A DNA stretch of 64,000 nt from JARBUG01 sp035628915 (GCA_035628915.1 DASPIW010000035.1:20659-84658); one strand, 5' to 3'; numbered from the stretch's first letter, positions 24,130 through 33,034 are shown. Notes: generated from the letters alone by a model not told the origin. Translations and numbers: made by a program.

Positions 24130-26235
24130 TTAACCTGCGACAGTCCAGATTCGGTTCTTCCCGGTGCGCTTGGCATTGTACATGGCCTGCTCCGCCGCCC
24201 GCAGTGCCTGGTGCGGACCGAGGCCTTCCTCCACCTCCGTCACGCCGCATGAAACCGACACATAAATGCGCCGGCCGTTTGCCAGTTCAACCGGTGTCTC
24301 CGAGATGGTCATGCGAATCCGCTCAAGTCGGGCCGATGCTTCCGGCAGGCTCAAACCGCCAAAAAAGATAATGAATTCGTCGCCGCCGAGCCGGACGACG
24401 ATATCTTCCGGGCGCCGCCAGGCCTGCAGGCAGCGGGCGACATGCCGAATCACAAGGTCGCCGGCGTCGTGTCCGTGCCGCTCATTGATGCCCCTGAGAT
24501 CATCGCCGTCTATAAATGCGATCGATGTGGGTGCATGCCAGGGTGTGCGCTCCAGTTGATCGAGCAGGCCGTGCAGATAGTGGCTGTTCCGGGCGCCCGT
24601 AAGCGAATCGACGCCATACCCCTCATCGCCGTCGGGCTTTACCCGTGCCGACAGCACTGCATGACCCACGAGCGCCCCGAAGATCTTCATCACCTTTAAA
24701 TCGGGCCAGCCAAACCGGCTCTCGCCGCGGGCGACAACCTGAACGACCCCCAGCGCCACCCCCGTCCCAATGGGCGAGACCATGGTGGAAACCGGCCCCT
24801 CGAATACGTCGCCATACGTCCATCGGGGGTCGCGCCTGGCGTCGGGCACGCTCAGCCCATGGTTCGTCATGCAGGCCCAGCCGCAGAGTCCTTGCGTCAT
24901 GGGGATTGCGCCCTCTGCCCTGCAGATGCCCAGGAACTGCTGGCCAGTCTGTGGGCCGCCGCTCCAGGCCAAATGGAGTTTGCTGTCGGCATCGTCCAGC
25001 AGGTAGATCTGGACGGCGTCGGCAGACCAGAAGTCCATGATCTGCTCACCGGCCCGCTGGATGACGGTCGACAGTTCGGTGACAGTGCTCAGCAGACGGG
25101 CCTCCATGAGCAAGTCCAACGGATCCCGGTTTACGGTCGGCTCGGGGCGTTCGGCGCCGGTCATGAGTGGCCAGGCGGACAAGTCGCTGCCCGCCTGACG
25201 GCGGTCGGGAACACTGCTGAGCGCCAGGGCCCAGGGCTCCCGGTTCTCAATCCCCCGCTCGACGAGCCGGATAAAGGCTTTGACCATTTCGGGGTGGAAC
25301 TGCGTACGGCTGCAGCGGCGCAGCTCGGCCAGCGCCGCCTCAAGGGGAAGCGGCGCCCGATAGATGCGCCGGGTCGTCATAGTGTCAAAGGAGTCGGCCA
25401 GGTTGAGAATCGCCGCCCCGAGCGGGATTTCGTCGCCTCGCAGGCCGTCCGGGTATCCGGCGCCGTCATATCGTTCGTGGTGGTGGCGTACAAGCGGCAC
25501 CAGGTGCTGCAGGTGCGAAGCCTGCGCCAGAATGTTTCCGCCGATGGACGCATGGGCTTGAACCAGCAGCCACTCTTCAGCCGTGAGCGCCCCTGGCTTC
25601 TGAAGAAGCTGGTCAGGTATGGCAATCTTCCCGATGTCGTGAAGAAGTCCTGCAAGTTCGATCCGGCGGACTTCCGCGGGATCCAGGTTCATCTCCCGGG
25701 CAAGGGAGCGGGCATAGAATGAAACATTGGTAGAGTGGTGACGTGTGTAGTGATCCTTCGCATCCACTGTGGCTGCCAGCACGCGTACCGTAGACAGCTC
25801 AACGTTGCCCGAGTTGCCGGCAATCGTCTCGTGTACCGTTGCACCGATTTGTCGGGCGAGGGCCTGGACAAACGTCACATCGTCTTCGGTGAACGCGTTG
25901 ACTTCGGAGCTGTTGACGTACAAAACGCCCCATGGTACTTCGTCCACCACGACGGGCACTCCTACACAGGACCGGATGCCCTTCGAAGTGGACGGATTAC
26001 GCGACTCCACCTGCTGCATGTCAGCAACGATCACAGGCTGTCCCGAATGCAGAATGCGCGCCGCCATACCGCCGCGGCTTACTCGCGTCGAGTACCGGCG
26101 GGCGATTTCGCCCTGTACCAGGCGCCACTCATCGGGAAACGTGTCACTCAAGGGGTCGTAGCGGAAGAGAACCAGCCCGCGCCCCTGCAGCTGGCGGTAT
26201 CCGGCGGCTACGATACTGCGGAGAATTCCTTCCAT
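24130..26235 (-). CDS. GAF / HD-GYP / GAF / GGDEF signalling protein
   Basis: A 701-residue cytoplasmic protein starting at an ATG with GGAGAGCCGC upstream. Domains in order: GAF (about 1-140), HD-GYP phosphodiesterase (150-330) with HD at 199-200 and HHERYDGAGYPDG at 252-264, a second GAF (375-530), and GGDEF (540-700) with GGDEF intact at 617-621. Both enzymatic signatures look complete, so one chain may both make and degrade a cyclic dinucleotide under control of two sensory GAF domains. No transmembrane segments. It stands alone; a plausible operon partner is the LigB-AMMECR1 gene 46 bp downstream. Confidence 0.9.
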   Translation of the reverse strand: MEGILRSIVAAGYRQLQGRGLVLFRYDPLSDTFPDEWRLVQGEIARRYSTRVSRGGMAARILHSGQPVIVADMQQVESRNPSTSKGIRSCVGVPVVVDEVPWGVLYVNSSEVNAFTEDDVTFVQALARQIGATVHETIAGNSGNVELSTVRVLAATVDAKDHYTRHHSTNVSFYARSLAREMNLDPAEVRRIELAGLLHDIGKIAIPDQLLQKPGALTAEEWLLVQAHASIGGNILAQASHLQHLVPLVRHHHERYDGAGYPDGLRGDEIPLGAAILNLADSFDTMTTRRIYRAPLPLEAALAELRRCSRTQFHPEMVKAFIRLVERGIENREPWALALSSVPDRRQAGSDLSAWPLMTGAERPEPTVNRDPLDLLMEARLLSTVTELSTVIQRAGEQIMDFWSADAVQIYLLDDADSKLHLAWSGGPQTGQQFLGICRAEGAIPMTQGLCGWACMTNHGLSVPDARRDPRWTYGDVFEGPVSTMVSPIGTGVALGVVQVVARGESRFGWPDLKVMKIFGALVGHAVLSARVKPDGDEGYGVDSLTGARNSHYLHGLLDQLERTPWHAPTSIAFIDGDDLRGINERHGHDAGDLVIRHVARCLQAWRRPEDIVVRLGGDEFIIFFGGLSLPEASARLERIRMTISETPVELANGRRIYVSVSCGVTEVEEGLGPHQALRAAEQAMYNAKRTGKNRIWTVAG

Positions 26236-26364
26236 GCGGCTCTCCCCGAACGGGCAAAGCTTCGGTGCCCGTTACAATAGTAGTACGAATTCCCTATTGG
26301 TCAGATTTGACAGGGGGGAGGCGCGACTCCTGCTTTGTCTGACCGATATTTCCACAGACAAAGC

Positions 26365-26390
26365 AAAAGGCGGGGATCGATCTCCCCGCC
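26365..26390 (-). terminator. Terminator of the CPBP-like gene
   Basis: On the minus strand GGCGGGGA pairs with TCCCCGCC, followed by TTTTGCTTT. A second stem, TGCTTTGTCTG with CAGACAAAGCA (26331-26364), lies next to it and may add to termination. Confidence 0.8.
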
Positions 26391-26424
26391 CGCATTTTCA
26401 TGGCCTTCAGGTACCCGGACGGGC

Positions 26425-27249
26425 CTAATGAGGACCCCACGGGCCCCGTGTGGTACGCCCCCGCTGTCGTGTCCGCCTGGGCATGTGTTGCTGTTTGGAC
26501 CATTCTGCATACAACAGGATCAGGGCGCCCAGGCCCCATACCAAGCCCCCTCCCAGCCCACTCACGCTGAGCGTCAGGAGCGACACGGCCGCATAAAAGC
26601 CCATGCGCAGGCCAGCCGACAGCCAGACGGAATCGGTCCGGAGGAAGAGCAGCGTGACAAACAGCGTGGCAGCAAAATCGTACTGGAAGTTGATACCCAT
26701 CGGCAGAAATCCGAACCGAAAGATTGACGTAATGAGATACCAGCCAAGGGGAACGAGCGGCGCCGCAATCAGTACTTCCCGCGGCGTCAAGTCCGCCTGG
26801 AGACGGGAGATGGACGCCCCGCGGAAAACCAGCTCCGCCACGAACAGCGAGATGAGCTCGAGTGCGAGCACGATCGGGTTGGCCACCAGGCTGACGCCGG
26901 GCATGGAGAACACAAGGGTCCCTGCCGCGATTACGCCCGACACGGCGTGGGCAACCAGGGCGCCTGCTGCGCCGGCCGCGAAGCCAAGCAGCCACTTGCC
27001 CCCGGCCGCGGCAGCGTTCCGGCTCAGGCCGATATGCTCTCCCTTCCAGCTCCATCGCCAGTCGATGTAATACAGCGTGCCGACCACCGGCACGATGATT
27101 GAAATGGCCAGGGCGATTGGGTATTCAACTGCGTCAGGCAACAGCCCGAACAGGGTGCCAATGCGCATCAGGAGGTATTGCAGCAGCCCGACGCCTGCAA
27201 GGTAACCCAGCACACTCCCTACCGAACTCCAAAATCTGTTGACCGGCAT
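26425..27249 (-). CDS. CPBP-like intramembrane protein lacking catalytic residues
   Basis: A 274-residue membrane protein with about seven helices, starting at an ATG with AGGAGGATCGCC upstream. The stretch AELVFRG at 138-144 aligns with the EExxFRG motif of CPBP (Abi) glutamic intramembrane proteases, but the first glutamate is Ala138. The later helix that normally carries a catalytic histidine reads SVWLSAGLRMGF, with Arg instead. So it looks like a non-catalytic family member. The C-terminus is a basic tail rich in Arg. It may be in an operon with nothing; function unknown. Confidence 0.65.
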   Translation of the reverse strand: MPVNRFWSSVGSVLGYLAGVGLLQYLLMRIGTLFGLLPDAVEYPIALAISIIVPVVGTLYYIDWRWSWKGEHIGLSRNAAAAGGKWLLGFAAGAAGALVAHAVSGVIAAGTLVFSMPGVSLVANPIVLALELISLFVAELVFRGASISRLQADLTPREVLIAAPLVPLGWYLITSIFRFGFLPMGINFQYDFAATLFVTLLFLRTDSVWLSAGLRMGFYAAVSLLTLSVSGLGGGLVWGLGALILLYAEWSKQQHMPRRTRQRGRTTRGPWGPH

Positions 27250-27285
27250 GGCGATCCTCCTCGTCCCCCTGTTGCCAATTCCCCC

Positions 27286-28431
27286 TTAGGGAGATTCGCC
27301 CGGGAAGGGCCTGTCACCTGCCGGGTGTCCGCCAAGGCCTTCCATATGCCAGCCGCGGGCCAGCTCTTCTTCGATGGTGGGTCCCGGCTGGTCAAGCAGC
27401 TCCCGCACGTCACCTAGCACAGCCCGGGGCACCGGCAGGTCCGCCATTGTGAGCAGCCCGGGCCCCACCTGCAGGACAGCGGGAATCATGTTGACCGCGA
27501 CTGCTGCATTCCCTTCCACGGTGGCGATTTCAGGCTGTATGCGCAGGCGGATGCCGGGCCTGCCTTCGATTTCAATGTAGTCGCCCGTCTCCACCACGAT
27601 GGAGCGGGCGCCCACCGTCTGTGGGTGCTCAAGCACAATCTTGGCGAGCCCGTCGACGTAGCCCACGGCAGCGTCAATCCGGCCGCTCACCTGCCCGGGG
27701 TCGACCCGAATGCCCCCAATTTCTGCCCGCGCCTCGGCCAGAACAGGGCGGGTGTCCTCCTCGACCCTCTCCAGTTCCCAGCCCAGGGCATCGGCGATCA
27801 GGTGGATGGATTCGCCGAGGCCGGTCACCCGTGGCCCCTGGATGCGCTCGCTGTAGTGCGATGGTGAGAGGCCGAGCCCGTATTCCCGCTCCAGAACCTG
27901 CCGTCCCAGGGCGGCCAGATCGATGGCACGGCTGATGCGAATGCGCTCCACGTCCATGCAGCAGCCCGTCAGGGCGACGGCAAGAGTGTCGGTGACAAAG
28001 CCGGGAGCCACGCCTGTACCCAGGATCGTGACGCCGTGGGCGTGGGCCAGTTCATCCAGACCGTCGGCGAGGTCGGGACGGGATGCCCAGGGGTAGATCA
28101 TCGATTCGGCGAGGCAGACTACGTTGGAGCCGGATTCCACGGCCTGCAGGATCCGCGGTCCCAATTCGTCGACGGCGGCGCCGGGCCTTGAGATGATGGT
28201 GATATCCGGCCTGGCTTCCGTCGGCACGCCCATGGGGTCGTTGGTTACGTTCGTCCCCAGCCGTTCGCCGAAGCCAAGCAGGTCGCCGAGATCCCTGCCG
28301 ATCTGGTCCCCGTCGTCGCTGACGGCGCCTGCCAGTTCATAGCCGGGGCGCCGGCGGACGAGCCGGGCGACGGCCAGGCCGACGGCATCGAGGCCCCATA
28401 CAACCACCCGAATGGGGTGAATTTGATGCAC
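27286..28431 (-). CDS. 2,4-diaminopentanoate dehydrogenase-like NAD(P)-dependent enzyme
   Basis: A 381-residue protein with an N-terminal Rossmann fold (VVVWGLDAVGLAVARLV) of the dihydrodipicolinate-reductase type and a C-terminal domain with GTGVAPGFVTDTLAVALT and SREGLGLSPSHYSE-like segments (read as EYGLGLSPSHYSERIQG). This pattern is that of 2,4-diaminopentanoate dehydrogenase of the clostridial ornithine-degradation pathway. The other genes of that pathway are not in the window, so the substrate is open. The start is an ATG behind GGAGGTGGTTTCTTGTGC. A 276-bp palindromic element sits just upstream. Confidence 0.75.
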   Translation of the reverse strand: MHQIHPIRVVVWGLDAVGLAVARLVRRRPGYELAGAVSDDGDQIGRDLGDLLGFGERLGTNVTNDPMGVPTEARPDITIISRPGAAVDELGPRILQAVESGSNVVCLAESMIYPWASRPDLADGLDELAHAHGVTILGTGVAPGFVTDTLAVALTGCCMDVERIRISRAIDLAALGRQVLEREYGLGLSPSHYSERIQGPRVTGLGESIHLIADALGWELERVEEDTRPVLAEARAEIGGIRVDPGQVSGRIDAAVGYVDGLAKIVLEHPQTVGARSIVVETGDYIEIEGRPGIRLRIQPEIATVEGNAAVAVNMIPAVLQVGPGLLTMADLPVPRAVLGDVRELLDQPGPTIEEELARGWHMEGLGGHPAGDRPFPGESP

Positions 28432-28468
28432 AAGAAACCACCTCCACGGAGTAGGATGCCCAATACAC

Positions 28469-28744
28469 CGTCACCACATGGAGTGCGTTTCGTACAGGTA
28501 AAGCGGTTGAAGGGGTTCAGCCGCCGCGGCGCTGCCTCTACCTTTGAAATCGAGGCAAAGCTAACGACGGGGCCGTCTGCACGCTTGACGCTGCAGACGG
28601 CCCGAAAGCAATTCGGCGCAGACTTCGTGCCTGCGCCTCTGGTGAGTACGTCGTTATCTTTGCCTCGTTGAACTACCGGCAGCGATGCGGCGGCTGAACG
28701 CCCGTCAACCGCTAGCACGTGGGAACGCACTCCATGCGTTGACG
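28469..28744. repeat. Nested palindromic element with two internal hairpins
   Basis: Complementary segments occur in strict order: CGTCA (28469-28473)/TGACG (28740-28744), CATGGAGTGCGTT (28477-28489)/AACGCACTCCATG (28724-28736), AGCGGTTGA (28502-28510)/TCAACCGCT (28705-28713), GTTCAGCCGCCGC (28515-28527)/GCGGCGGCTGAAC (28687-28699), GAGGCAAAG (28552-28560)/CTTTGCCTC (28658-28666), TAACGACG (28562-28569)/CGTCGTTA (28649-28656). Inside lie a perfect 12-bp hairpin at 28570-28603 and a 7-bp hairpin at 28615-28637. The whole would fold into a long stem with a three-way junction. It fills the gap between two minus-strand genes. No family recognised. Confidence 0.85.
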
Positions 28745-28766
28745 CCGCCTTGTTCTGGGTTAGCGA

Positions 28767-29468
28767 TTAACGCGGACCCTGCTGGCTAGCCGCGAGCACG
28801 TCGGCATACAAGTCCAGCGCCTTCTCCCCGTCGGGCGTCACCCGGTAAAGTCCGGGGCGCTCACGCTCGAACCAGCCGTAGACGTTCTGCTGGAGAATAT
28901 CCGCCGTCTTGTCGCAGCCAGTAGCTGCCTTGACTTCCCGGGGCTTGGACGGGCCGTAGCGGCGAAGATGATCCGCGACCAGCAGGGCCGATTCCCGGTA
29001 CGCCGTCACGATGGGACGACGGGTCACGCCGCCTACATTGTGATCGCCCGACCGCCGGCGGAACTCCCGCAGCAAGGAAATGCGTTCCTTCACAGCCCGC
29101 CGTGGCTGATACGGCCCGGGCTCGCAGACGACTTCGACCCGGGGCGCCCGGTGGGCCGCGAAGCTCACGGTCAGAAGCCCGAAATCCAACCGCCGGCAAA
29201 GGCGCTGAATCTCGGCCCACCTTGGCGCTGCACGGCGGCTGGACGGCGCTTCCACCGCCAGGTAGACCGTATCGCTGAGCCGCTGCCGCTCAATGCCCTG
29301 CAAAACCAGCGGCAGATTGAACGCGACCTTCAGTTCCACCAGCACAAGGTCATCGCCGCGCATGGCCACCAGGTCGCAGCCGTTCACTTCGCCCTTTACC
29401 TCAAAGCCCAGTTCCTCAAGAAACGCCTTCACGGGGCCGTACAGTTCGGCTTCCCTGCGCACGCCCAT
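28767..29468 (-). CDS. PD-(D/E)XK nuclease-like protein (DUF2161 type)
   Basis: A 233-residue protein. The N-terminal half has EVNGCDLVAM, then LVLVELK, giving the PD-(D/E)XK pattern Asp32, Glu45 and Lys47 with an upstream Glu; this matches the DUF2161 family. The C-terminal part is likely a winged helix (SKPREVKAATGC, then ADILQQNVYGWFERE). Its ATG lies 1 base after the stop of the NERD-like gene, so the two are translationally coupled. It may cut or repair nucleic acid; no substrate is known. Confidence 0.75.
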   Translation of the reverse strand: MGVRREAELYGPVKAFLEELGFEVKGEVNGCDLVAMRGDDLVLVELKVAFNLPLVLQGIERQRLSDTVYLAVEAPSSRRAAPRWAEIQRLCRRLDFGLLTVSFAAHRAPRVEVVCEPGPYQPRRAVKERISLLREFRRRSGDHNVGGVTRRPIVTAYRESALLVADHLRRYGPSKPREVKAATGCDKTADILQQNVYGWFERERPGLYRVTPDGEKALDLYADVLAASQQGPR

Positions 29469-29469
29469 C

Positions 29470-30030
29470 TCACTTGCCCCCGAGCAGCCTCACCAGTTCG
29501 CTCACATCGACCGGGCCGCGGTCAGGCGGGAAGGCACCTGCCAGCACAGACAGAGCTTCGTCCCAGTAGACCAACGTGGCGACCAGCGGAGGGCCATGAA
29601 AGTCGACCGGGCCATCAGTAAAGACTACCACAGACTCGACGGTCATACCGGCGGCCTGCCCGCTGTAGTCCAGGCGCTTGGCAAAATAGGCGGCGCGCCG
29701 GTCAGGGCGCCCCAGGTCCGTGCCGGATGCGCCCAGCCACTCTTCGTTCGGGCCACCGATGATCTTCCCCTTCCAGTGCACGGCGCTGATGACCAGAACC
29801 CGCCCGGGGCCGATCACGCAGCAGTCAGCGTCCATCATCCAACCCAGTTTCGGCTGCAGAATGACCGTCACGCCATCGGCAAGCTGCTTAAGCAACCCAG
29901 CGAGCCGGCGCAGGCCGTGCCCGTCCTCCATTTCGGCCTTCTGGCGGGCCACTGGGTTCACCGATGCGGCCACCTGCCCAAGGAGGCCGCGCCTGGGTGC
30001 CTGGGGCAACGATCCGATAATCTTTGCCAT
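29470..30030 (-). CDS. NERD-domain-like protein
   Basis: A 186-residue protein. Residues about 40-150 resemble the NERD (nuclease-related) domain: a helix, then WMMDADCCVIGPGRVLVIS, then a WKGKI strand. In active NERD proteins the segment after the strand reads E-x-K; here it is SAVHWKG, so the usual Glu is missing and only the WKG survives. It is divergent from the DUF4912 gene and coupled to the PD-(D/E)XK gene downstream. A related degenerate NERD-like gene lies at 38400. Function unknown. Confidence 0.6.
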   Translation of the reverse strand: MAKIIGSLPQAPRRGLLGQVAASVNPVARQKAEMEDGHGLRRLAGLLKQLADGVTVILQPKLGWMMDADCCVIGPGRVLVISAVHWKGKIIGGPNEEWLGASGTDLGRPDRRAAYFAKRLDYSGQAAGMTVESVVVFTDGPVDFHGPPLVATLVYWDEALSVLAGAFPPDRGPVDVSELVRLLGGK

Positions 30031-30146
30031 GGCTTCAGTATAACTGAAACCAGGGAGATTCCCAAGGGACGCGTTCCGGAATAAAACGAGCCCCGCCGGT
30101 TGACACTTCGTGAGTACAGATAGCTGCAGCGGAAGGGATGAGAAGC

Positions 30147-31427
30147 ATGACGGCGGTGGTTTCCCTGGTAGTGTTGGGTCTCGTCTTCTACGGTGTCTGG
30201 AACTATCTGGCCCGGAACGGGAACCCGAAGGCCAAGCTGGGACCTGACGGCACGAATGTCCGGGAACCCGAGACCTTTGTGGTGCACCACGAAGGCAAGG
30301 GACAGGGGCTGGACATTGCCAACACGGCGCTCAAGGAGCGGACAGAGCACCTGAGCAGCGACCTGCCTGGCGATGCGCACAGTGTACATGCTCCGGTCCC
30401 CGGCCGCGACATCATCCAGATGAGCAGTCCTCCGTCAGATGTCTCCCGCTATGGCGACGTGAAGGTCGCGCCAGGCGCCCTACCGGAGCAGCCGGGCGCA
30501 GAGACCAAAGAAAAGGTGCTGACCGAAGGCCCCGTCGGCTCCCGTCCCGGAACGCCCGAGGAACCCGGCAGCCCGCATGGAAAGGGACGTAGAGTGACAG
30601 ACAACCATCGAGACGTAGAGTTGGCAGCAGACCTGCTCCCCGACGCATCACCCGGTCAGCGGCGGCGTATCGGCGCTGACCTGGCCGCGAGCCCGCCGAC
30701 CACCGACCAGGAACCGGGCTACGGCCTGGGCGCCACCGCCCCGGGCGAAACAGACGGCGAAGGCGGATTTGGTCAGGCGGGCATCCAGAACCTGACCGAA
30801 GATGCAGAGGCGCCGCAGCAGGGCCGGGGCCGGGTTGTCCGCTTCCGCGGCCGCCCGCAGGACCGGCCTGAATCCGCAGAGATTGCGTTCGACCCGGACG
30901 CCAATTGGGCCGCTGAAATGGCCGAAGAATTGAACTGGGCGGCACTGAACGACATTCCGCCGCTTCCCGCCGACTACGGCGAGGATGTTACCACCGTACT
31001 GGTCCGCAACCCGCGGTCCCTTTATGTTTATTGGGAGCGGGCCGGATTTGGCGACGAGAATCTGCTCGCCATGCTCGGCGAGGACGAATACCACCGCGCC
31101 ACGCCCTGCCTGCGTGTGTGGGACGTCACCACAGGCGCCTTCCCGGGCCAGGCGGGCGGAAAAGCTTGGACCATCGCCGTGGGCGAAGGCGATGATCACT
31201 GGTTCCTGAACGACGGAATTGAGCCGGGACGTGAATACGTGGTCAGCTACGAGCGGAGAACCAGGGAAGGCCGGTACTACCTGCTCAGTCAGTCTGCGCC
31301 CGTCCGGACGCCGCACGACGCCCCCGCGCCGGACATGGCGTGGGACGCGGCATCAAGTATGCTGTACCGGCTGTACGTCGGACGGCCGGGGGAGCATCCG
31401 CATCACCCCGGCAGTGAGTGGAGGTAA
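30147..31427 (+). CDS. DUF4912-domain membrane-anchored protein
   Basis: About 426 residues. The ATG at 30147 is preceded by GGAAGGGATGAGAAGC; an in-frame ATG at 30138 is possible. One transmembrane helix is at the N-terminus (AVVSLVVLGLVFYGVWNYLA), followed by about 240 residues of low-complexity Pro/Gly/Glu-rich linker, then a DUF4912 domain from about 265 with TVLVRNPRSLYVYWER and WFLNDGIEPGREYVVSYERR. DUF4912 genes often neighbour GH57 branching enzymes and glycosyltransferases, as here: the GH57 start lies 11 bp past its stop. Confidence 0.85.
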   Translation: MTAVVSLVVLGLVFYGVWNYLARNGNPKAKLGPDGTNVREPETFVVHHEGKGQGLDIANTALKERTEHLSSDLPGDAHSVHAPVPGRDIIQMSSPPSDVSRYGDVKVAPGALPEQPGAETKEKVLTEGPVGSRPGTPEEPGSPHGKGRRVTDNHRDVELAADLLPDASPGQRRRIGADLAASPPTTDQEPGYGLGATAPGETDGEGGFGQAGIQNLTEDAEAPQQGRGRVVRFRGRPQDRPESAEIAFDPDANWAAEMAEELNWAALNDIPPLPADYGEDVTTVLVRNPRSLYVYWERAGFGDENLLAMLGEDEYHRATPCLRVWDVTTGAFPGQAGGKAWTIAVGEGDDHWFLNDGIEPGREYVVSYERRTREGRYYLLSQSAPVRTPHDAPAPDMAWDAASSMLYRLYVGRPGEHPHHPGSEWR

Positions 31428-31438
31428 AGAATTCACCC

Positions 31439-33034
31439 ATGACCCAGGGTTATGTTGCACTGGTTCTCCATGCCCACCTCCCGTTTGTGCGTCATCCTGA
31501 CCGGGACGACTACCTCGAGGAGCGCTGGCTCTTTGAGGCGATTACCGAATGCTATCTGCCCCTGATCGATGCGCTCGAGCATCTGGAGCACGACCGCGTC
31601 CCGTTCCGGCTGACCCTCTCCCTCAGCCCCACGCTCATGGCCATGCTGGATGACCCTCTGCTGCAGCGACGCTATCAGGCGTTCCTGGAGGCGGGGGTTG
31701 ACCTGGCGGAGCGCGAGGTCGCATTGACGAACGGTCGCTGGGACCACGGGCCGGCCCTCTTTTACCAGCGGCACCTGATCGGCATGCTGCGGCTTTACAT
31801 GGCGCGGAACCGCGACGTGAACCAGGCGTTCCACCGCCTGGCGAAAGCCGGCTACCTCGACCTGATTACCTGCGGCGCGACGCACGGCTTTCTCCCGCTT
31901 TACCAGCACCAGCCGGAAGCAGTGCGGGCACAAATCAGCGTTGCTGCCGGTGAATTCCACCGCCGCTTCGGTCACCCACCCAGGGGGCTCTGGCTCCCGG
32001 AATGCGGCTACTTCCCGGGGGTGGAACGGTTCCTACAGGAGGCCGGCATTGAGTACTGCTTCGTGGACACCCACGCGGTGGCTCACGCCAGACCGGCGCC
32101 CCGCATGGCCACGTTCGCCCACGGCTGGGCGCCGGGCGGCGTGGCGATTTTTGGCCGGGACCTGTCAACCTCGAAGCAGGTCTGGAGCGCAAACGAAGGG
32201 TATCCAGGCGACCCCGCCTACCGGGAGTTCTACCGGGACATCGGCTGGGACCGGGACCTGAAGCACCTGGGCAAACTCGCGGGGCCCAACGGCATCCGTA
32301 CGTTCAGTGGGTTCAAGTACCACCGGGTAACCGGTCCGACGGAATTCAAAGAGGTCTATGACCGGTGGGCCGCCGAGCAGACTGCGAAGCGGCACGCAGC
32401 CCACTTTGTGCATGACCGGGGCAGGCAGGCCGCCCGCGTGCGCGGCCTGGTGCCGGACGGGCCGCCGCCCTTGGTGGTGGCGCCGTACGACGCCGAGCTG
32501 TTCGGACATTGGTGGTTTGAAGGGCCCTACTTCCTGGAGCAGGTGGCCCGCCAGGCGCAATATCAGGACGCCGTCCGGTTCATTACACCGGGCGACTACC
32601 TCGACTGGCACCGGGCGGGACAGGGCGTCTTTGAGCCCTCCTACTCCTCCTGGGGCTATCAGGGATACGCCGACTTCTGGGTCGACGGGGCAAACCACTG
32701 GATGTACCGGCACGTGCACGGCGCGGGGCGCCGGATGATCAACTTGGCGCGCAAGTATGCCGCCGAGGAGCCGGCGCCAATCGTGCGGCGGGCCCTGAAT
32801 CAGGCCGTCCGGGAACTGCTGCTGGCGCAGGCAAGCGACTGGGCGTTCATCCTGCGGACGGGAACCGCCACCGACTATGCCTGGCGCCGGTTCCATGCCC
32901 ACGCCGGCCGCTTCCACCGCATCTCGGATGATCTGCAGCACGGCCGGGAGCCCGATGAGGTCTGGCTCAGTCAGGTCGAGGCGGCGGATAACCTCTTCCC
33001 CGACCTCGATTTCCGCATCTACGCAGCAAAATGA
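31439..33034 (+). CDS. GH57 1,4-alpha-glucan branching enzyme (DUF1957 type)
   Basis: A 531-residue GH57 enzyme. I chose the ATG at 31439, because the family begins with the strand-HAHLPF motif; the ribosome-binding GGAGGT lies somewhat far upstream, overlapping the preceding stop. Family motifs: HAHLPF (11-16), ATHGFLPL (147-154), WLPECGY (185-191) with the nucleophile Glu188, and YDAELFGHWWFEGP (350-363) with the acid Asp351. Spacing resembles the characterised Thermus enzyme. It transfers alpha-1,4 chains to make alpha-1,6 branches in glycogen-like polymers, working with the glycosyltransferase and nucleotidyltransferase encoded nearby. Confidence 0.93.
   Translation: MTQGYVALVLHAHLPFVRHPDRDDYLEERWLFEAITECYLPLIDALEHLEHDRVPFRLTLSLSPTLMAMLDDPLLQRRYQAFLEAGVDLAEREVALTNGRWDHGPALFYQRHLIGMLRLYMARNRDVNQAFHRLAKAGYLDLITCGATHGFLPLYQHQPEAVRAQISVAAGEFHRRFGHPPRGLWLPECGYFPGVERFLQEAGIEYCFVDTHAVAHARPAPRMATFAHGWAPGGVAIFGRDLSTSKQVWSANEGYPGDPAYREFYRDIGWDRDLKHLGKLAGPNGIRTFSGFKYHRVTGPTEFKEVYDRWAAEQTAKRHAAHFVHDRGRQAARVRGLVPDGPPPLVVAPYDAELFGHWWFEGPYFLEQVARQAQYQDAVRFITPGDYLDWHRAGQGVFEPSYSSWGYQGYADFWVDGANHWMYRHVHGAGRRMINLARKYAAEEPAPIVRRALNQAVRELLLAQASDWAFILRTGTATDYAWRRFHAHAGRFHRISDDLQHGREPDEVWLSQVEAADNLFPDLDFRIYAAK

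Noticed and set aside
28417..28671. An 84-codon plus-strand frame inside the palindromic element
   Set aside because: Palindromic sequence gives open frames by chance, there is no ribosome-binding site and the product matches nothing.
30100..30105. TTGACA before the DUF4912 gene as a sigma-A promoter
   Set aside because: No acceptable -10 box exists at 16-18 bases spacing.
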